A stretch of DNA of 64,000 nt, from positions 111,760-175,759 of the forward strand of contig NZ_SMRT01000018.1 of the NCBI RefSeq assembly GCF_004354045.1, given 5' to 3'. Position 1 is the first letter of the stretch; each line of letters opens with the position of its first letter. This stretch comes from Paenibacillus piri. GTDB lineage: Bacteria; Bacillota; Bacilli; Paenibacillales; NBRC-103111. The notes below the pieces were generated by a model. It was not told where the DNA came from. It made no database searches and saw nothing but the letters and a program-made list of their open reading frames with translations. The position numbers were made by a program, and so were the translations under genes. This document shows, one piece after another, positions 16,815-24,764 of the stretch.

Positions 16815-16829
16815 CTTAAGCGCTTACAA
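16815..16829. promoter_or_regulatory. Possible cre (CcpA) site before nupC
   Basis: Minus-strand TTGTAAGCGCTTAAG matches the cre consensus WTGNAANCGNWNNCW except at the last two positions. The B. subtilis dra-nupC-pdp operon is known to be catabolite-repressed. Confidence 0.5.
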
Positions 16830-16859
16830 CACCATCGTAAGAAGAAAAATCCTGACGGA

Positions 16860-17255
16860 TTATTTCTTCTTCATGTCGTCAGCTTGAAACGCACCCGGTA
16901 ACAGCTGGGCCATCGTCCATTCTTCCGTGTTGCCATGAAGGTTCGTTAAATAAATGATGGTATTCTGATCGGAAAATTCCGCCAGCACTTGCCGGCAAGC
17001 TCCACAAGGTGATACGGCTCCTTCCGTATCCGCAACGACCGCAATAGCTTCGATCATCGTATGCCCTTCTGAAACCGCCTTGAATACGGCAGTACGCTCC
17101 GCACAGTTCGTCAGACCGTAGGAAGCATTCTCAATATTGCATCCGCGATAGATCTTCCCGTCCGTCAGCAAAGCAGCTCCCACCTGGAAATGGGAATAAG
17201 GCGAGTATGCTTGCTTGCGGGCTTCGATTGCTTCTTGAATAAGCTGCTCTTTCAT
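16860..17255 (-). CDS. cdd: Cytidine deaminase
   Basis: 131 residues of the tetrameric zinc cytidine deaminase. It turns (deoxy)cytidine into (deoxy)uridine for Pdp. Motifs are SPYSHFQVGAALL near residue 17, the first zinc Cys with catalytic Glu in NASYGLTNCAERTA near 45-58, and SPCGACRQVL near 82 with the other two zinc cysteines. The start is the ATG at 17255, after AAGGAGGACGAAGG, 25 bp past the deoC stop. The longer reading frame overlapping deoC is not used. Confidence 0.96.
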   Translation of the reverse strand: MKEQLIQEAIEARKQAYSPYSHFQVGAALLTDGKIYRGCNIENASYGLTNCAERTAVFKAVSEGHTMIEAIAVVADTEGAVSPCGACRQVLAEFSDQNTIIYLTNLHGNTEEWTMAQLLPGAFQADDMKKK

Positions 17256-17280
17256 CCTTCGTCCTCCTTGATCTGGAGTT

Positions 17281-17946
17281 TTAATAAGAAGTCTCGGATT
17301 GGCCGCCTTCCATAATTTTAGCACCAGAGCTTGCACCAATCCGGTTAGCTCCCGCTGCGATCATTTTCTTCATATCTTCCAGGCTGCGAACGCCTCCGGA
17401 CGCCTTCACGCCGACATGTTCCCCAACGGTTTTGCGCATTAACGCGACATCTTCCGGTGTTGCTCCGCCTGTCGAGAAGCCTGTCGAGGTTTTTACAAAG
17501 TCTGCACCGGCTTTAACCGACAGCTCGCATGCACGTGTTTTTTCTTCATCGGTTAGAAGGCTGGTTTCAATAATAACTTTAACAATCGCCTTCCCTTTGG
17601 TTGCATCGACTACCGCTTGAATATCCTGTTCGACGAATTCATTATTTCCATCCTTCAAAGCGCCGATGTTAATGACCATGTCCACTTCTGTGGCTCCGTT
17701 AGCAAGCGCATCCTTCGCTTCAAATGCCTTAACGGCAGGCGTTGTTGCTCCAAGTGGAAATCCAATAACCGTACATACCTTAACGCCTGTCCCGGACAGC
17801 TGCTCAGCTGAGTAAGCAACCCATATAGGATTGACGCATACCGATGCGAATTTATATTTCTTCGCTTTTTCCGTCAGTTCGGTAATTTCCGCTTTGGTCG
17901 CATCCGCTCGCAGCAACGTGTGGTCAATCATTCCGGCTAGATCCAT
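17281..17946 (-). CDS. deoC: Deoxyribose-phosphate aldolase
   Basis: 221 residues forming a TIM barrel that cleaves deoxyribose-5-phosphate to acetaldehyde and glyceraldehyde-3-phosphate. The Schiff-base Lys is in FVKTSTGF (about Lys152), the partner Lys in VGVKASGGVR (about Lys181) and the Asp in VDMVINIG (about Asp89). Start is the ATG at 17946, with AAGGAG 8 nt upstream. First gene of the operon behind the DeoR-controlled promoter. Confidence 0.97.
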   Translation of the reverse strand: MDLAGMIDHTLLRADATKAEITELTEKAKKYKFASVCVNPIWVAYSAEQLSGTGVKVCTVIGFPLGATTPAVKAFEAKDALANGATEVDMVINIGALKDGNNEFVEQDIQAVVDATKGKAIVKVIIETSLLTDEEKTRACELSVKAGADFVKTSTGFSTGGATPEDVALMRKTVGEHVGVKASGGVRSLEDMKKMIAAGANRIGASSGAKIMEGGQSETSY

Positions 17947-18022
17947 GCAGATCACTCCTTATATTTTGTCTAGAATTCGTATTTTATTAATTTATTAATT
18001 CATTGTGAATGACTTCATAGGT

Positions 18023-18074
18023 ATCATAGCACGAATTTGAACAATTGTAAAACTCAGTTTGAAATTATGTTCAT
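18023..18074 (-). promoter_or_regulatory. deo promoter with DeoR operator
   Basis: Minus strand: TTTACA (18051-18046), a 17-bp spacer and TATGAT (18028-18023). Upstream lies ATGAACATAATTTCAAA (18074-18058), close to the B. subtilis DeoR operator ATTGAACAAAATTTCAAT. A further TTGTTCAAATT half-site (18044-18034) lies within the spacer. This is the same arrangement as described for B. subtilis DeoR: a palindrome upstream plus a half-site between -35 and -10. Confidence 0.85.
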
Positions 18075-18082
18075 GGAAACTT

Positions 18083-18091
18083 TGGTATAAT
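18083..18091 (+). promoter_or_regulatory. Extended -10 element facing deoR 3' end
   Basis: TGGTATAAT on the plus strand, without a clear -35. It would start a transcript of about 70 nt up to the hairpin at 18142-18163. Confidence 0.35.
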
Positions 18092-18141
18092 ATAGATACC
18101 CAACAATGCACGAATATAATCATATTTATGACAACAAAAAA

Positions 18142-18163
18142 CCTACCGTATTTCTACAGTAGG
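18142..18163 (-). terminator. Terminator of deoR
   Basis: Stem CCTAC/GTAGG extended by GTA/TAC around one mismatch. On the minus strand it is followed by TTTTTTGTTG, 18 bp past the deoR stop. Confidence 0.75.
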
Positions 18164-18180
18164 CCTTCGTTTGATATTTA

Positions 18181-19122
18181 TCAGTTCTGTCTTAATAAAG
18201 CTTGCGCCGTATATTGATCCGTTACCAAAATATTAGCGTATTTACCGGTCAGTGCCGCCCGAATCGCTTCGATCTTCCTTTGTCCTCCGGCCACGAGAAT
18301 CGACTTCTCTTTCTTTCGAAGATCAGGAAGATCAATCCCGACCGTCCTATTATTGATTTCATCAACGCATATATTTCCTTGCGCATCAAAAAATCGGGAG
18401 CAAATATCCCCCGCACCTGTCCGTTGAAGACGTTCCTGCTCTTCTTGATTAAAATAGCCCAGACGGAACAATAGAGCGTCTTCCTTCACTGTGCCTACCG
18501 TAAAAACGGCAATATTGGCTTGCCTGCCCAGTTGAATAATGCGTTGAATGTGACGGTCCTTTTCTACCATTTCCTTGACAGTAATGCTATCAAAGATAAC
18601 CGGAAGCGGCAAATACCTTGCAGCCGTATGAAAAGCTTCCGCAAACAAATTAACCGTTTCTGCGGCATATGTATTGACATGGGAATGGCTGACTCCGCCC
18701 TTCAACTGGACGACCTCGACGCCTTTCACCTGCTTCGGCTCCAGCTGCCGGGCTACCGAATACATGGTGGTTCCCCAGGTAACGCCTATAATATCGCCGT
18801 CTTGTACTATATCTTGAAGATATTCGGCCGCTTTTCTGCTAATATGCTTTTGAATTTCTTGATACTCATTAAGCGGTGAATAGCAGACCAGAACGGTATC
18901 CAGCATATACTTTTTTTTGAGCTCAAGACCTAAAGCATCCAAATCCTCGAGCGGATCGACAATATCGATGCGAACGTAACCTTGCTCTTTGGCAAACTGA
19001 AGCATTCTGGAGACCGTCGGACGTGAAACCCCGAGCCTCTGTGCAATATCCTGCTGGCTGTAATCGGATAAATAATATAGCCTTGCCGCTTCTATGCTTA
19101 ACCTCTGCTTTTCAGCATCCAT
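18181..19122 (-). CDS. deoR: Deoxyribonucleoside regulator DeoR (SorC family)
   Basis: 313 residues. An N-terminal HTH (LSDYSQQDIAQRLGVSRPTVSRMLQFAKEQGYV, about residues 18-50) is joined to a SorC-type sugar-binding domain of the GlpR/NagB-like fold (DGDIIGVTWGTTMYSVA, then AGDICSRFFDAQG). B. subtilis DeoR is released from its operator by deoxyribose-5-phosphate. The ATG at 19122 is chosen because MDAEKQRLSIEAARLYY matches the DeoR N-terminus; a TTG at 19131 is possible. It lies upstream of the deo operon and on the same strand, with its own terminator. Confidence 0.93.
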   Translation of the reverse strand: MDAEKQRLSIEAARLYYLSDYSQQDIAQRLGVSRPTVSRMLQFAKEQGYVRIDIVDPLEDLDALGLELKKKYMLDTVLVCYSPLNEYQEIQKHISRKAAEYLQDIVQDGDIIGVTWGTTMYSVARQLEPKQVKGVEVVQLKGGVSHSHVNTYAAETVNLFAEAFHTAARYLPLPVIFDSITVKEMVEKDRHIQRIIQLGRQANIAVFTVGTVKEDALLFRLGYFNQEEQERLQRTGAGDICSRFFDAQGNICVDEINNRTVGIDLPDLRKKEKSILVAGGQRKIEAIRAALTGKYANILVTDQYTAQALLRQN

Positions 19123-19468
19123 GACTTCCAACCCACTTGTCTAATATTTTTCGTCAGATGGTCCCTTCTCCATATTATAATCTTCATGATGGGAAGTACA
19201 AGCGAATCTTGGCTTTTTTTATTTTCCTTGATCTTCTTCTACAGGTGGGAGATGAATCGGCGGTTTGAGATGTACTGGATTAAGTTCCCCTTTTTACAGT
19301 TTGCCATTCACAGCTGATCACTGAATCCTTTTTTGCGTTTCCCCGGCATGACCAGAATAAAAGTGAGTGGTCGATTTTGGGAATATGTACTTCTAGCAAC
19401 AATTCGGCGCCCTTACCTTCGTCTTGCCGCCCATTGTACGTCTGCCGTTTCCAGAGGCTTGAAACATG

Positions 19469-19476
19469 CATACAAT
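19469..19476 (+). promoter_or_regulatory. Possible SigE-type -10 element
   Basis: CATACAAT fits the mother-cell SigE -10 consensus and lies 43 bp before the manC-like start. No good SigE -35 is seen, so this is weak. The 19123-19505 gap shows no supported gene. Confidence 0.35.
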
Positions 19477-19519
19477 GATAAAAATACGGTCAGTCTTTTG
19501 TCATTAGGAGGTGCATTCC

Positions 19520-20548
19520 TTGAAAATCGTCATTATGGCGGGGGGAAAAGGAACCCGTTTTTGGCCACGAAGCAACGACGATTTGCCCAAGCAGTTCCTG
19601 CCGTTCCTGTCCGAGCAAACTTTGATTCAAGAGACGGCGAACCGCTTTCGCGATTTCGTGCCCGCTTCTCGCCTCTTTATCGCGCTGCCCCGGCACTACT
19701 TGCCTCTGTTGAAAGAACAGTTGCCCGATTTTTCGCCGAATCAGCTGATCGTCGAGCCCCGGCAGAATGATACCGCCGCTTGCATCGCATTGACCGTCTT
19801 TCGCTTCCTTCAAACCGGAGACGACGAACCGGTGGCGTTCGTTCCTTCAGATCAATATATTGCTGACAAGGAGGCCTTCCTTGCAGCCGTCTCCGCAGCA
19901 GCGGATGTTGCTTTGTTGCCCGATGCCATCGTAACGCTCGGCGTCCGGCCCAACCGAGCCGAGCCCGGCTTCGGATATTTGTCCACCACGCCCGACCCGG
20001 ATGCCGGCCAGGCAAGCTCCGTAAGCGGAATACTCCGGGTCGCCCGTTTTTTGGAGAAACCGGACGAGAAACGGGCCCAACAACTCATGAACGAACCCGG
20101 CATCTACTGGAACAGCGGCATCCTTGTCTGCCGACCGGAGACCATGGCCCGCTGCATCCAATCCTGCGAGCCGGCGATTTGGAACCCCCTGCTTCAAAAC
20201 CCGTCAGACCCGGATGCCGCATACGCCGACATGCCTCGGCTTTCCATCGATTATGCCGTTCTGGAGAAAGCAAAGACGATCTACTGCTTGCCGGTAAATT
20301 GCGGATGGGACGATATCGGTTCCTGGGGCTCTCTGCTGCGACACCTGCCAGCGGATCCGAGCGGGAACGTCATCCAGGGCGAGGTCGATCTGATGGATGC
20401 AGCCCGAAATCTCGTATTTGTGGATGACCGGAAGGCGGTCATTATCGGGGTTAGCGACCTTATCGTCACCCTGACTTCCAATGGATTGCTCATCTGCCCT
20501 AAATCCGAGGAGCCATGGTTGAAAAAATGGCTGTCGACGGGAAAGTAA
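19520..20548 (+). CDS. manC: Mannose-1-phosphate guanylyltransferase
   Basis: 342 residues of the nucleotidyl-transferase fold that makes GDP-mannose from GTP and mannose-1-phosphate. The GTP-binding signature KIVIMAGGKGTRFWPRS is at the N-terminus. VEPRQNDTAACIAL and FVPSDQYIADKEAFL follow, then FLEKPDEKRA, YWNSGILVCRPE and VNCGWDDIGSWGSL. It lacks the C-terminal phosphomannose-isomerase domain of bifunctional enzymes. The TTG at 19520 has AGGAGG 8 nt before it; the GTG at 19511 overlaps that site. Leads a three-gene plus-strand set with a GC-rich bias. Confidence 0.93.
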   Translation: MKIVIMAGGKGTRFWPRSNDDLPKQFLPFLSEQTLIQETANRFRDFVPASRLFIALPRHYLPLLKEQLPDFSPNQLIVEPRQNDTAACIALTVFRFLQTGDDEPVAFVPSDQYIADKEAFLAAVSAAADVALLPDAIVTLGVRPNRAEPGFGYLSTTPDPDAGQASSVSGILRVARFLEKPDEKRAQQLMNEPGIYWNSGILVCRPETMARCIQSCEPAIWNPLLQNPSDPDAAYADMPRLSIDYAVLEKAKTIYCLPVNCGWDDIGSWGSLLRHLPADPSGNVIQGEVDLMDAARNLVFVDDRKAVIIGVSDLIVTLTSNGLLICPKSEEPWLKKWLSTGK

Positions 20549-20626
20549 GGGGCGAAAGTCCCAACCCAAAACGATCGGCGCAGCATATTCTGATGATAAC
20601 CGACTATGAAAAGGAGCAGATTCTCA

Positions 20627-21421
20627 TTGGCATCTAACTCTGATATCAAAATCGACGTCGTCATTCCGGCCATCGACAAAGATTTGGGCACGCTTCCCTA
20701 TGTGATCGACAGTGTAAGAAAATACGTGCGGCATCCCATCGGCCGGATTTTCGTCGTGGCGCCGGACAGCCCCAAAATCAAAGCCGTCTGCCATCGCAAA
20801 GGCTGTGCCTTCATTCATGAAAGTACGGTTCTCCCCCTGCGAAAAAAACAGATCTCGTACCGTTCCAAAAGATGGGAGAGATCCGGCTGGTTATACCAGC
20901 AGCTGTTGAAGCTCGGCAGCAGTTCCGTTGCGAGACAGCGGCATTTCTTGGTTGTCGACGCCGATACTGTGTTGATCCGGCCGCACCGGTTCTACGCCGA
21001 CGGCAAGCAACTGTTCTATTGCCGAAACTGGAGCCAGCCTGAATATTTCGTCACCTATCGCAAGCTGCTCGGAAGAAAAGCCCCACGTCCCCGTTCTTTC
21101 GTGACGCACTACATGTTGTTCGACAAAAAGAAGCTGCGGTCGCTCAAGAACAAAATCGAAGCGAGGCACGGAATGAAGTGGTTTAAAGCCATTCTGAAAA
21201 GCGTCAACCGAAAAAAGCAGTTCGGATTTTCTGAATTTGAGACGTATGGAAATTACGTTTATTCCGTTAACGCCGGGAAAGTTCGACTCAAAAGCGCGCT
21301 TAACAAAAGTCTGTCGACCAACCCATCCGCTCTGTCGGGGTCTGCCGTCGGCAAGCTGGCCCAGCGCTACCGATCGCTGTCTTTTCACAAAAGAAAGAGT
21401 TACGCTCGAAGCGCAAAGTAG
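20627..21421 (+). CDS. DUF6492-like glycosyltransferase
   Basis: About 264 residues of a GT-A-like protein. IDVVIPAIDKDLGTLPYVIDS opens the Rossmann-like domain, RSGWLYQQLLKL is the mid helix and VVDADTVLIRP carries a DxD metal motif. WSQPEYFVTY and FSEFETYGNYV follow, and the C-terminal 50 residues are very basic. This order matches the DUF6492 family, which I recall as probable glycosyltransferases. AAGGAG lies 10 nt before the TTG at 20627; an ATG at 20606 is an alternative without a ribosome binding site. Position after manC suggests transfer of mannose or a GDP-sugar. Confidence 0.75.
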   Translation: MASNSDIKIDVVIPAIDKDLGTLPYVIDSVRKYVRHPIGRIFVVAPDSPKIKAVCHRKGCAFIHESTVLPLRKKQISYRSKRWERSGWLYQQLLKLGSSSVARQRHFLVVDADTVLIRPHRFYADGKQLFYCRNWSQPEYFVTYRKLLGRKAPRPRSFVTHYMLFDKKKLRSLKNKIEARHGMKWFKAILKSVNRKKQFGFSEFETYGNYVYSVNAGKVRLKSALNKSLSTNPSALSGSAVGKLAQRYRSLSFHKRKSYARSAK

Positions 21422-21571
21422 CCGGATAAGCCATACGCGAATTAAGCTGGCTTCAATCTCGCAGATGAAGCCGGCTTTCGTTTATGCCCAAATTTCATCG
21501 CCATCTCCACATTTGCCTGAATCAGGCGGGATAGAGGTCGGCATATATTACATGGCAGGAGGTGTCGAAGC

Positions 21572-22381
21572 TTGAAAATATCCGCTCGAAAGTACGTTTT
21601 AAGCAAATGGCTGAAAACAAAGGCCATTTTGAAAGACCCGAAAGTCCGCGTGCTGGTGCCGGAAACCCGCAGAATGAATGAAAAATCGCTTCGCGAGATG
21701 CTTCGCCGCTATTCCATGGTTTACATCAAACCGGAAGCGGGCTCTTACGGCAATGGAGTTATGCGCATAGAACAAGGCAACGGCTCCTTTTCGTATCAGA
21801 ATAAAGAAAAGAAGCGCGTGTTCGATTCGTTCCATTCCATGTATCAGTCTATCGTTCGCAACAAACGCAAACGCCCTTATTTGGTTCAGAAAGGAATCCA
21901 TCTCTTGAAATACAAGGGCCGCCGGTTCGATATCCGCGTTATGGTCCAACGCAATCGCAAGCGCGCTTGGGAGATGACCGCCATGATCGGGCGGGTCGCT
22001 CACCCGAGGAAGATCGTGACGAATTACCATAGCGGCGGCAAACCGACGGAAGTTCGGACGTTGCTGAAGCCTTTTACTTCCGGAGAGAACCTGTCCAACA
22101 TCGAGAAGACTCTTTCCAAAGCCGGATATGACGCTGCCAAAGCTCTCAGCCGCACATATCCCGGACTCAACATGGTCGGCGCGGATATTGGCCTGGACCA
22201 CCGACTGCGCCCTTGGATCATCGAGCTGAACACGAATCCAGACCCTTATATATTCCGGCACTTGGCCAACAAGAGCATCGCCCGCAAAGTGCTAAATTAC
22301 GCCAGAGCCTTGAAGCGAATCCCTCTGGCCAAGTCCAAGCCGAAGCGGTATAGCAAGCGATCCCTTTCCCGAAATAGTTGA
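21572..22381 (+). CDS. YheC/YheD-family ATP-grasp protein (spore coat-associated)
   Basis: 269 residues with the ATP-grasp fold of YheC/YheD. Visible are VYIKPEAGSYGNGVMRIE near residue 50, the ILL.YKGRRFDIRVMVQRN lysine/arginine segment near 120 and GADIGLDHRLRPWIIELNTNPDP near 205-225 (metal-binding Glu and Asn). Family members are endospore coat-associated proteins of uncertain ligase activity. The TTG start has AGGAGG 9 nt before it. The C-terminus is very basic. Third gene of the set after manC and the DUF6492 gene, pointing to a spore-surface modification locus. Confidence 0.83.
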   Translation: MKISARKYVLSKWLKTKAILKDPKVRVLVPETRRMNEKSLREMLRRYSMVYIKPEAGSYGNGVMRIEQGNGSFSYQNKEKKRVFDSFHSMYQSIVRNKRKRPYLVQKGIHLLKYKGRRFDIRVMVQRNRKRAWEMTAMIGRVAHPRKIVTNYHSGGKPTEVRTLLKPFTSGENLSNIEKTLSKAGYDAAKALSRTYPGLNMVGADIGLDHRLRPWIIELNTNPDPYIFRHLANKSIARKVLNYARALKRIPLAKSKPKRYSKRSLSRNS

Positions 22382-22417
22382 CTGCGGCTTGTTAGCCTTT
22401 CGCTTCAAATAAGCCTT

Positions 22418-22612
22418 TACAGCGATAGCAGACCGATCTACAAAGCCGCTACCGAAGTGGCTGCACTGTTAGAGTTGGGTCGATTTGAAGGTAACTGGGA
22501 AAGCAAGTACCCGCTCATTATCAAATCATGGCACAAAACTGGGGGCAGATCCTGCCGCAGCTCACAGTGTATTTCCGGAACGCGTCCAAGTACGCTAAAA
22601 TCAGCTTTATAT
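22418..22612 (+). pseudogene. IS256-family transposase relic with frameshift
   Basis: The reading RPIYKAATEVAALLELGRF, GNWESKYPLIIKSWH continues in another frame as KNWGQILPQLTVYF. This matches the C-terminal region of IS256-type (mutator) transposases, where a KYP...KSW..NW..L..YF motif is typical. The shift lies in an A-run near 22535 and equals one missing base. Only about 65 codons remain, and no inverted ends were found. Confidence 0.65.
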
Positions 22613-23025
22613 GGAGGGGTGGGCATGATAGGCTGATTGCCTTGGCGATACCCGATTTTCGGGAATCGCCGCATCGACGACCATCATGCCCACAGAGGCT
22701 CCATGTCAAGCCACGGCGCCGCAGTCTGGTAGATCGATTTCCAACTCGATAATACCTTGTATAGTTCTTCGGCCAATTCGTTGCCCTACTAGAACGCCGC
22801 GGACGACACCTTTGATTGTTGCCACTGTACTCCAATATATCTCATCATGGATTTTGATTGAAATCGATCGTATATTTTTCATTCCGTAAAAAGAAAAGTT
22901 TTCATGCATAGCAGATAATAATTCCAAATAGTCCCTTAATGACTTGTGATACGGTTCTCTTGGCAGTCTGTTACGGCAATTATTAATTGAGCTTGCATTT
23001 AAAGGGAAAAATTGTTTAAATTAAA
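22613..23025. other. Gap without a recognised gene
   Basis: The minus strand can encode about 70 residues (22706-22927; GVVRGVLVGQRIGRRTIQGI, then LPDCGAVAW) that continue after a frameshift as SVGMMVVDAA. It may be a degraded gene, but I do not recognise the family. No clear hairpin or repeat. Confidence 0.3.
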
Positions 23026-23038
23026 TAAACACTGTTCA
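23026..23038. promoter_or_regulatory. TetR operator, left
   Basis: TAAACACTGTTCA differs by one base from the perfect palindrome TGAACACTGTTCA found after the tetR gene (23721-23733). It lies 16 bp before the tetR start, so it is well placed for autorepression. Confidence 0.65.
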
Positions 23039-23054
23039 CTTATTGGGGGAGCTT

Positions 23055-23699
23055 ATGCCGAAGGAGTATGTAAAAAAGGAAGGAGGACATCGCAAAATCG
23101 GCAGACGTCGGCGCGGTGAGCAGAAGGAAGAGCTTCGGCTCCTTATTCTACAAACTGCGAGCCAAATGTTTCTGGAGCTTGGATACAAGGATTTCTCAAT
23201 GCGAAAACTGGCAGAACGGATCGGTTACTCTGCAGCAACCTTATATTTGTATTATCGTAACAAGGATGATTTGTTGTTTACTGTCGTAGATGATGCCTTT
23301 GTGCGATTTCAACGCCAACTAACCAGCGCAGCTGAAAGCAGCGATGACCCTTGGGAGCGACTCGACCGTCTGGGCGAAGCTTATGTCCTCTTCGGATTGA
23401 ACAATCCCGTCTATTACCAGCTAATGTTCATGTGGAGGATCGATTATTTATTGGAGTCTCGACATGAGGAAGAAGTACCAAGGATTCACGCTTTCCAAGT
23501 ACTCGTCGATACCGTGCGATATGCCATTGATCAGGGAGCCATGCAGCCAGGTGACCCTAAAGATTACAGTGATATCCTGTGGGCGGTGATGCATGGAATT
23601 GTTGTATTGGCGATACAAATACCCATGTTTGATGAAGATCGCACTATGAAACTCACAGCACATGCAAAGCAGATGATTTACAAGGCCTTTCATCAATAG
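23055..23699 (+). CDS. TetR/AcrR-family regulator
   Basis: 214 residues. The N-terminal HTH is LILQTASQMFLELGYKDFSMRKLAERIGYSAATLYLYYRNKDDLL (about residues 33-78), preceded by an Arg/Lys-rich tail. The C-terminal ligand domain contains WAVMHGIVVLA, the WHG-type signature of a TetR subgroup. The ATG at 23055 follows GGGGGAG. Near-identical 13-bp operators flank the gene, so it probably represses itself and the membrane protein behind it. Confidence 0.9.
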   Translation: MPKEYVKKEGGHRKIGRRRRGEQKEELRLLILQTASQMFLELGYKDFSMRKLAERIGYSAATLYLYYRNKDDLLFTVVDDAFVRFQRQLTSAAESSDDPWERLDRLGEAYVLFGLNNPVYYQLMFMWRIDYLLESRHEEEVPRIHAFQVLVDTVRYAIDQGAMQPGDPKDYSDILWAVMHGIVVLAIQIPMFDEDRTMKLTAHAKQMIYKAFHQ

Positions 23700-23720
23700 G
23701 CCTGTTTTTAAGTCGTTAAC

Positions 23721-23733
23721 TGAACACTGTTCA
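23721..23733. promoter_or_regulatory. TetR operator, right
   Basis: A perfect palindrome TGAACA-C-TGTTCA, 33 bp before the start of the DUF2306-like gene. Confidence 0.7.
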
Positions 23734-23765
23734 TTAAATTTCAATTTGAGGGGGTGAAAATTTAG

Positions 23766-24236
23766 ATGTCGATTTATTCACTTTTACTCATTGCTCATAT
23801 TGCCGCTGGGACGATATGCTTGCTTTCCGGGGCTTGTGCCATTTTCGTCCGAAAACAAAAAGGTCTCCATACTGTTCTTGGCGAGACTTATCATATCCAC
23901 TATATTTTTGTATTCCTTACTGCTGTCATTATGTCCATGATGAAATGGTCTGAATTGCAATATCTTTTTTACATTGCCTTATTTTCCTACGCGCAGGCCC
24001 TCTATGGTTATTTAGCACGGAAACTGCGTTGGTCCAACTGGTTGAGTAAACATATTATCGGTATGCTTGGTTCGTACATCGGAATCATTACTGCGGTACT
24101 TGTTGTGAACGGTGAGCCCGTCACTGCACTTACGGGTATTCCGAAGTTGTCTCTTTGGTTTATTCCAACCATTATCGGAAGTCCACTCATTTTCTTTACC
24201 ACGAGGCGATTCAGACGTCCTCCCAGGAAGATTTAG
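23766..24236 (+). CDS. DUF2306-like membrane protein
   Basis: 156 residues with four to five membrane helices: about residues 4-27, 43-62, 67-83, 94-115 and 127-145. LLIAHIAAGTICLLSGACAIFVRKQKGLH and a histidine-bearing second helix (YHIHYIFVFLTAVIM) resemble DUF2306. GAGGGGG precedes the ATG. It lies behind tetR and one of its operators, so a detergent, lipid or small-molecule stress role is possible. Confidence 0.7.
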   Translation: MSIYSLLLIAHIAAGTICLLSGACAIFVRKQKGLHTVLGETYHIHYIFVFLTAVIMSMMKWSELQYLFYIALFSYAQALYGYLARKLRWSNWLSKHIIGMLGSYIGIITAVLVVNGEPVTALTGIPKLSLWFIPTIIGSPLIFFTTRRFRRPPRKI

Positions 24237-24299
24237 CTTAAAAAAACTTGCCGTTGCTTATGATACGGTTAAGCATGTTACAAGTTAACTCTTCTGCCC

Positions 24300-24359
24300 G
24301 ATCGTTCAACAAGCTGCAGCAGCTTGTGTATGATACTATCGTATCCCATTAGCTTAACG
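24300..24359. repeat. Dispersed repeat family A, copy 9a
   Basis: Hairpin AAGCTGCAGCAGCTT, then GATACTATCGTATCCCATTA and GCTTAACG. It lies directly at the 3' side of the small minus-strand membrane-protein gene. Confidence 0.6.
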
Positions 24360-24373
24360 TCACATTTTTGCTA

Positions 24374-24577
24374 TTACCTCTTTGAGAAAAGTTTGCGAAT
24401 GTATTGAATAAAAACGGATGTTAAAATCCATATAACAACTCCAATAATGCTAATGTTGTATTCATTTGTTCGGATAGTAAATATCTTTAAGACATCAATA
24501 TCAAATAGGTACCCGATGAATATATATATCAATAAAACTGCTATAGCTGTTAAATAGTTTGCGTTCCTAGAGTTCAT
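24374..24577 (-). CDS. Small two-helix membrane protein
   Basis: 67 residues with two hydrophobic helices (about 8-28 and 41-60) and a basic tail ending in LFSKR. The ATG at 24577 is preferred, with AAGGGA about 8 nt before it. No family recognised. Short and AT-rich, but both helices and the ribosome binding site support a real protein. Confidence 0.5.
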   Translation of the reverse strand: MNSRNANYLTAIAVLLIYIFIGYLFDIDVLKIFTIRTNEYNISIIGVVIWILTSVFIQYIRKLFSKR

Positions 24578-24639
24578 GTTACAGATCCCTTCCCTATTAA
24601 TCATAAAACCAAGTCACTTGTTTGAACTAAACTACCGAT

Positions 24640-24716
24640 AGCGGGGAAAGGCTTCCGAGCGTCCGCATCAGCATCGTGGCATTGTTAGTGAACTATCGTT
24701 CTCCGTTAGCTTAACG
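24640..24716. repeat. Dispersed repeat family A, copy 9b
   Basis: A GC-rich part (GGCTTCCGAGCGTCC) followed by TTGTTAGTGAACTATCGTTC and TCCGTTAGCTTAACG. The right half is nearly consensus. Confidence 0.65.
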
Positions 24717-24764
24717 AATAATAGTAAATTATTTAAATTATTTCATATAATTGATTCATAGTAA

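Noticed and set aside
22521..22835. Minus-strand open frame of 104 codons
   Set aside because: Antisense to the IS256 relic, with an Arg-rich shadow-type composition.
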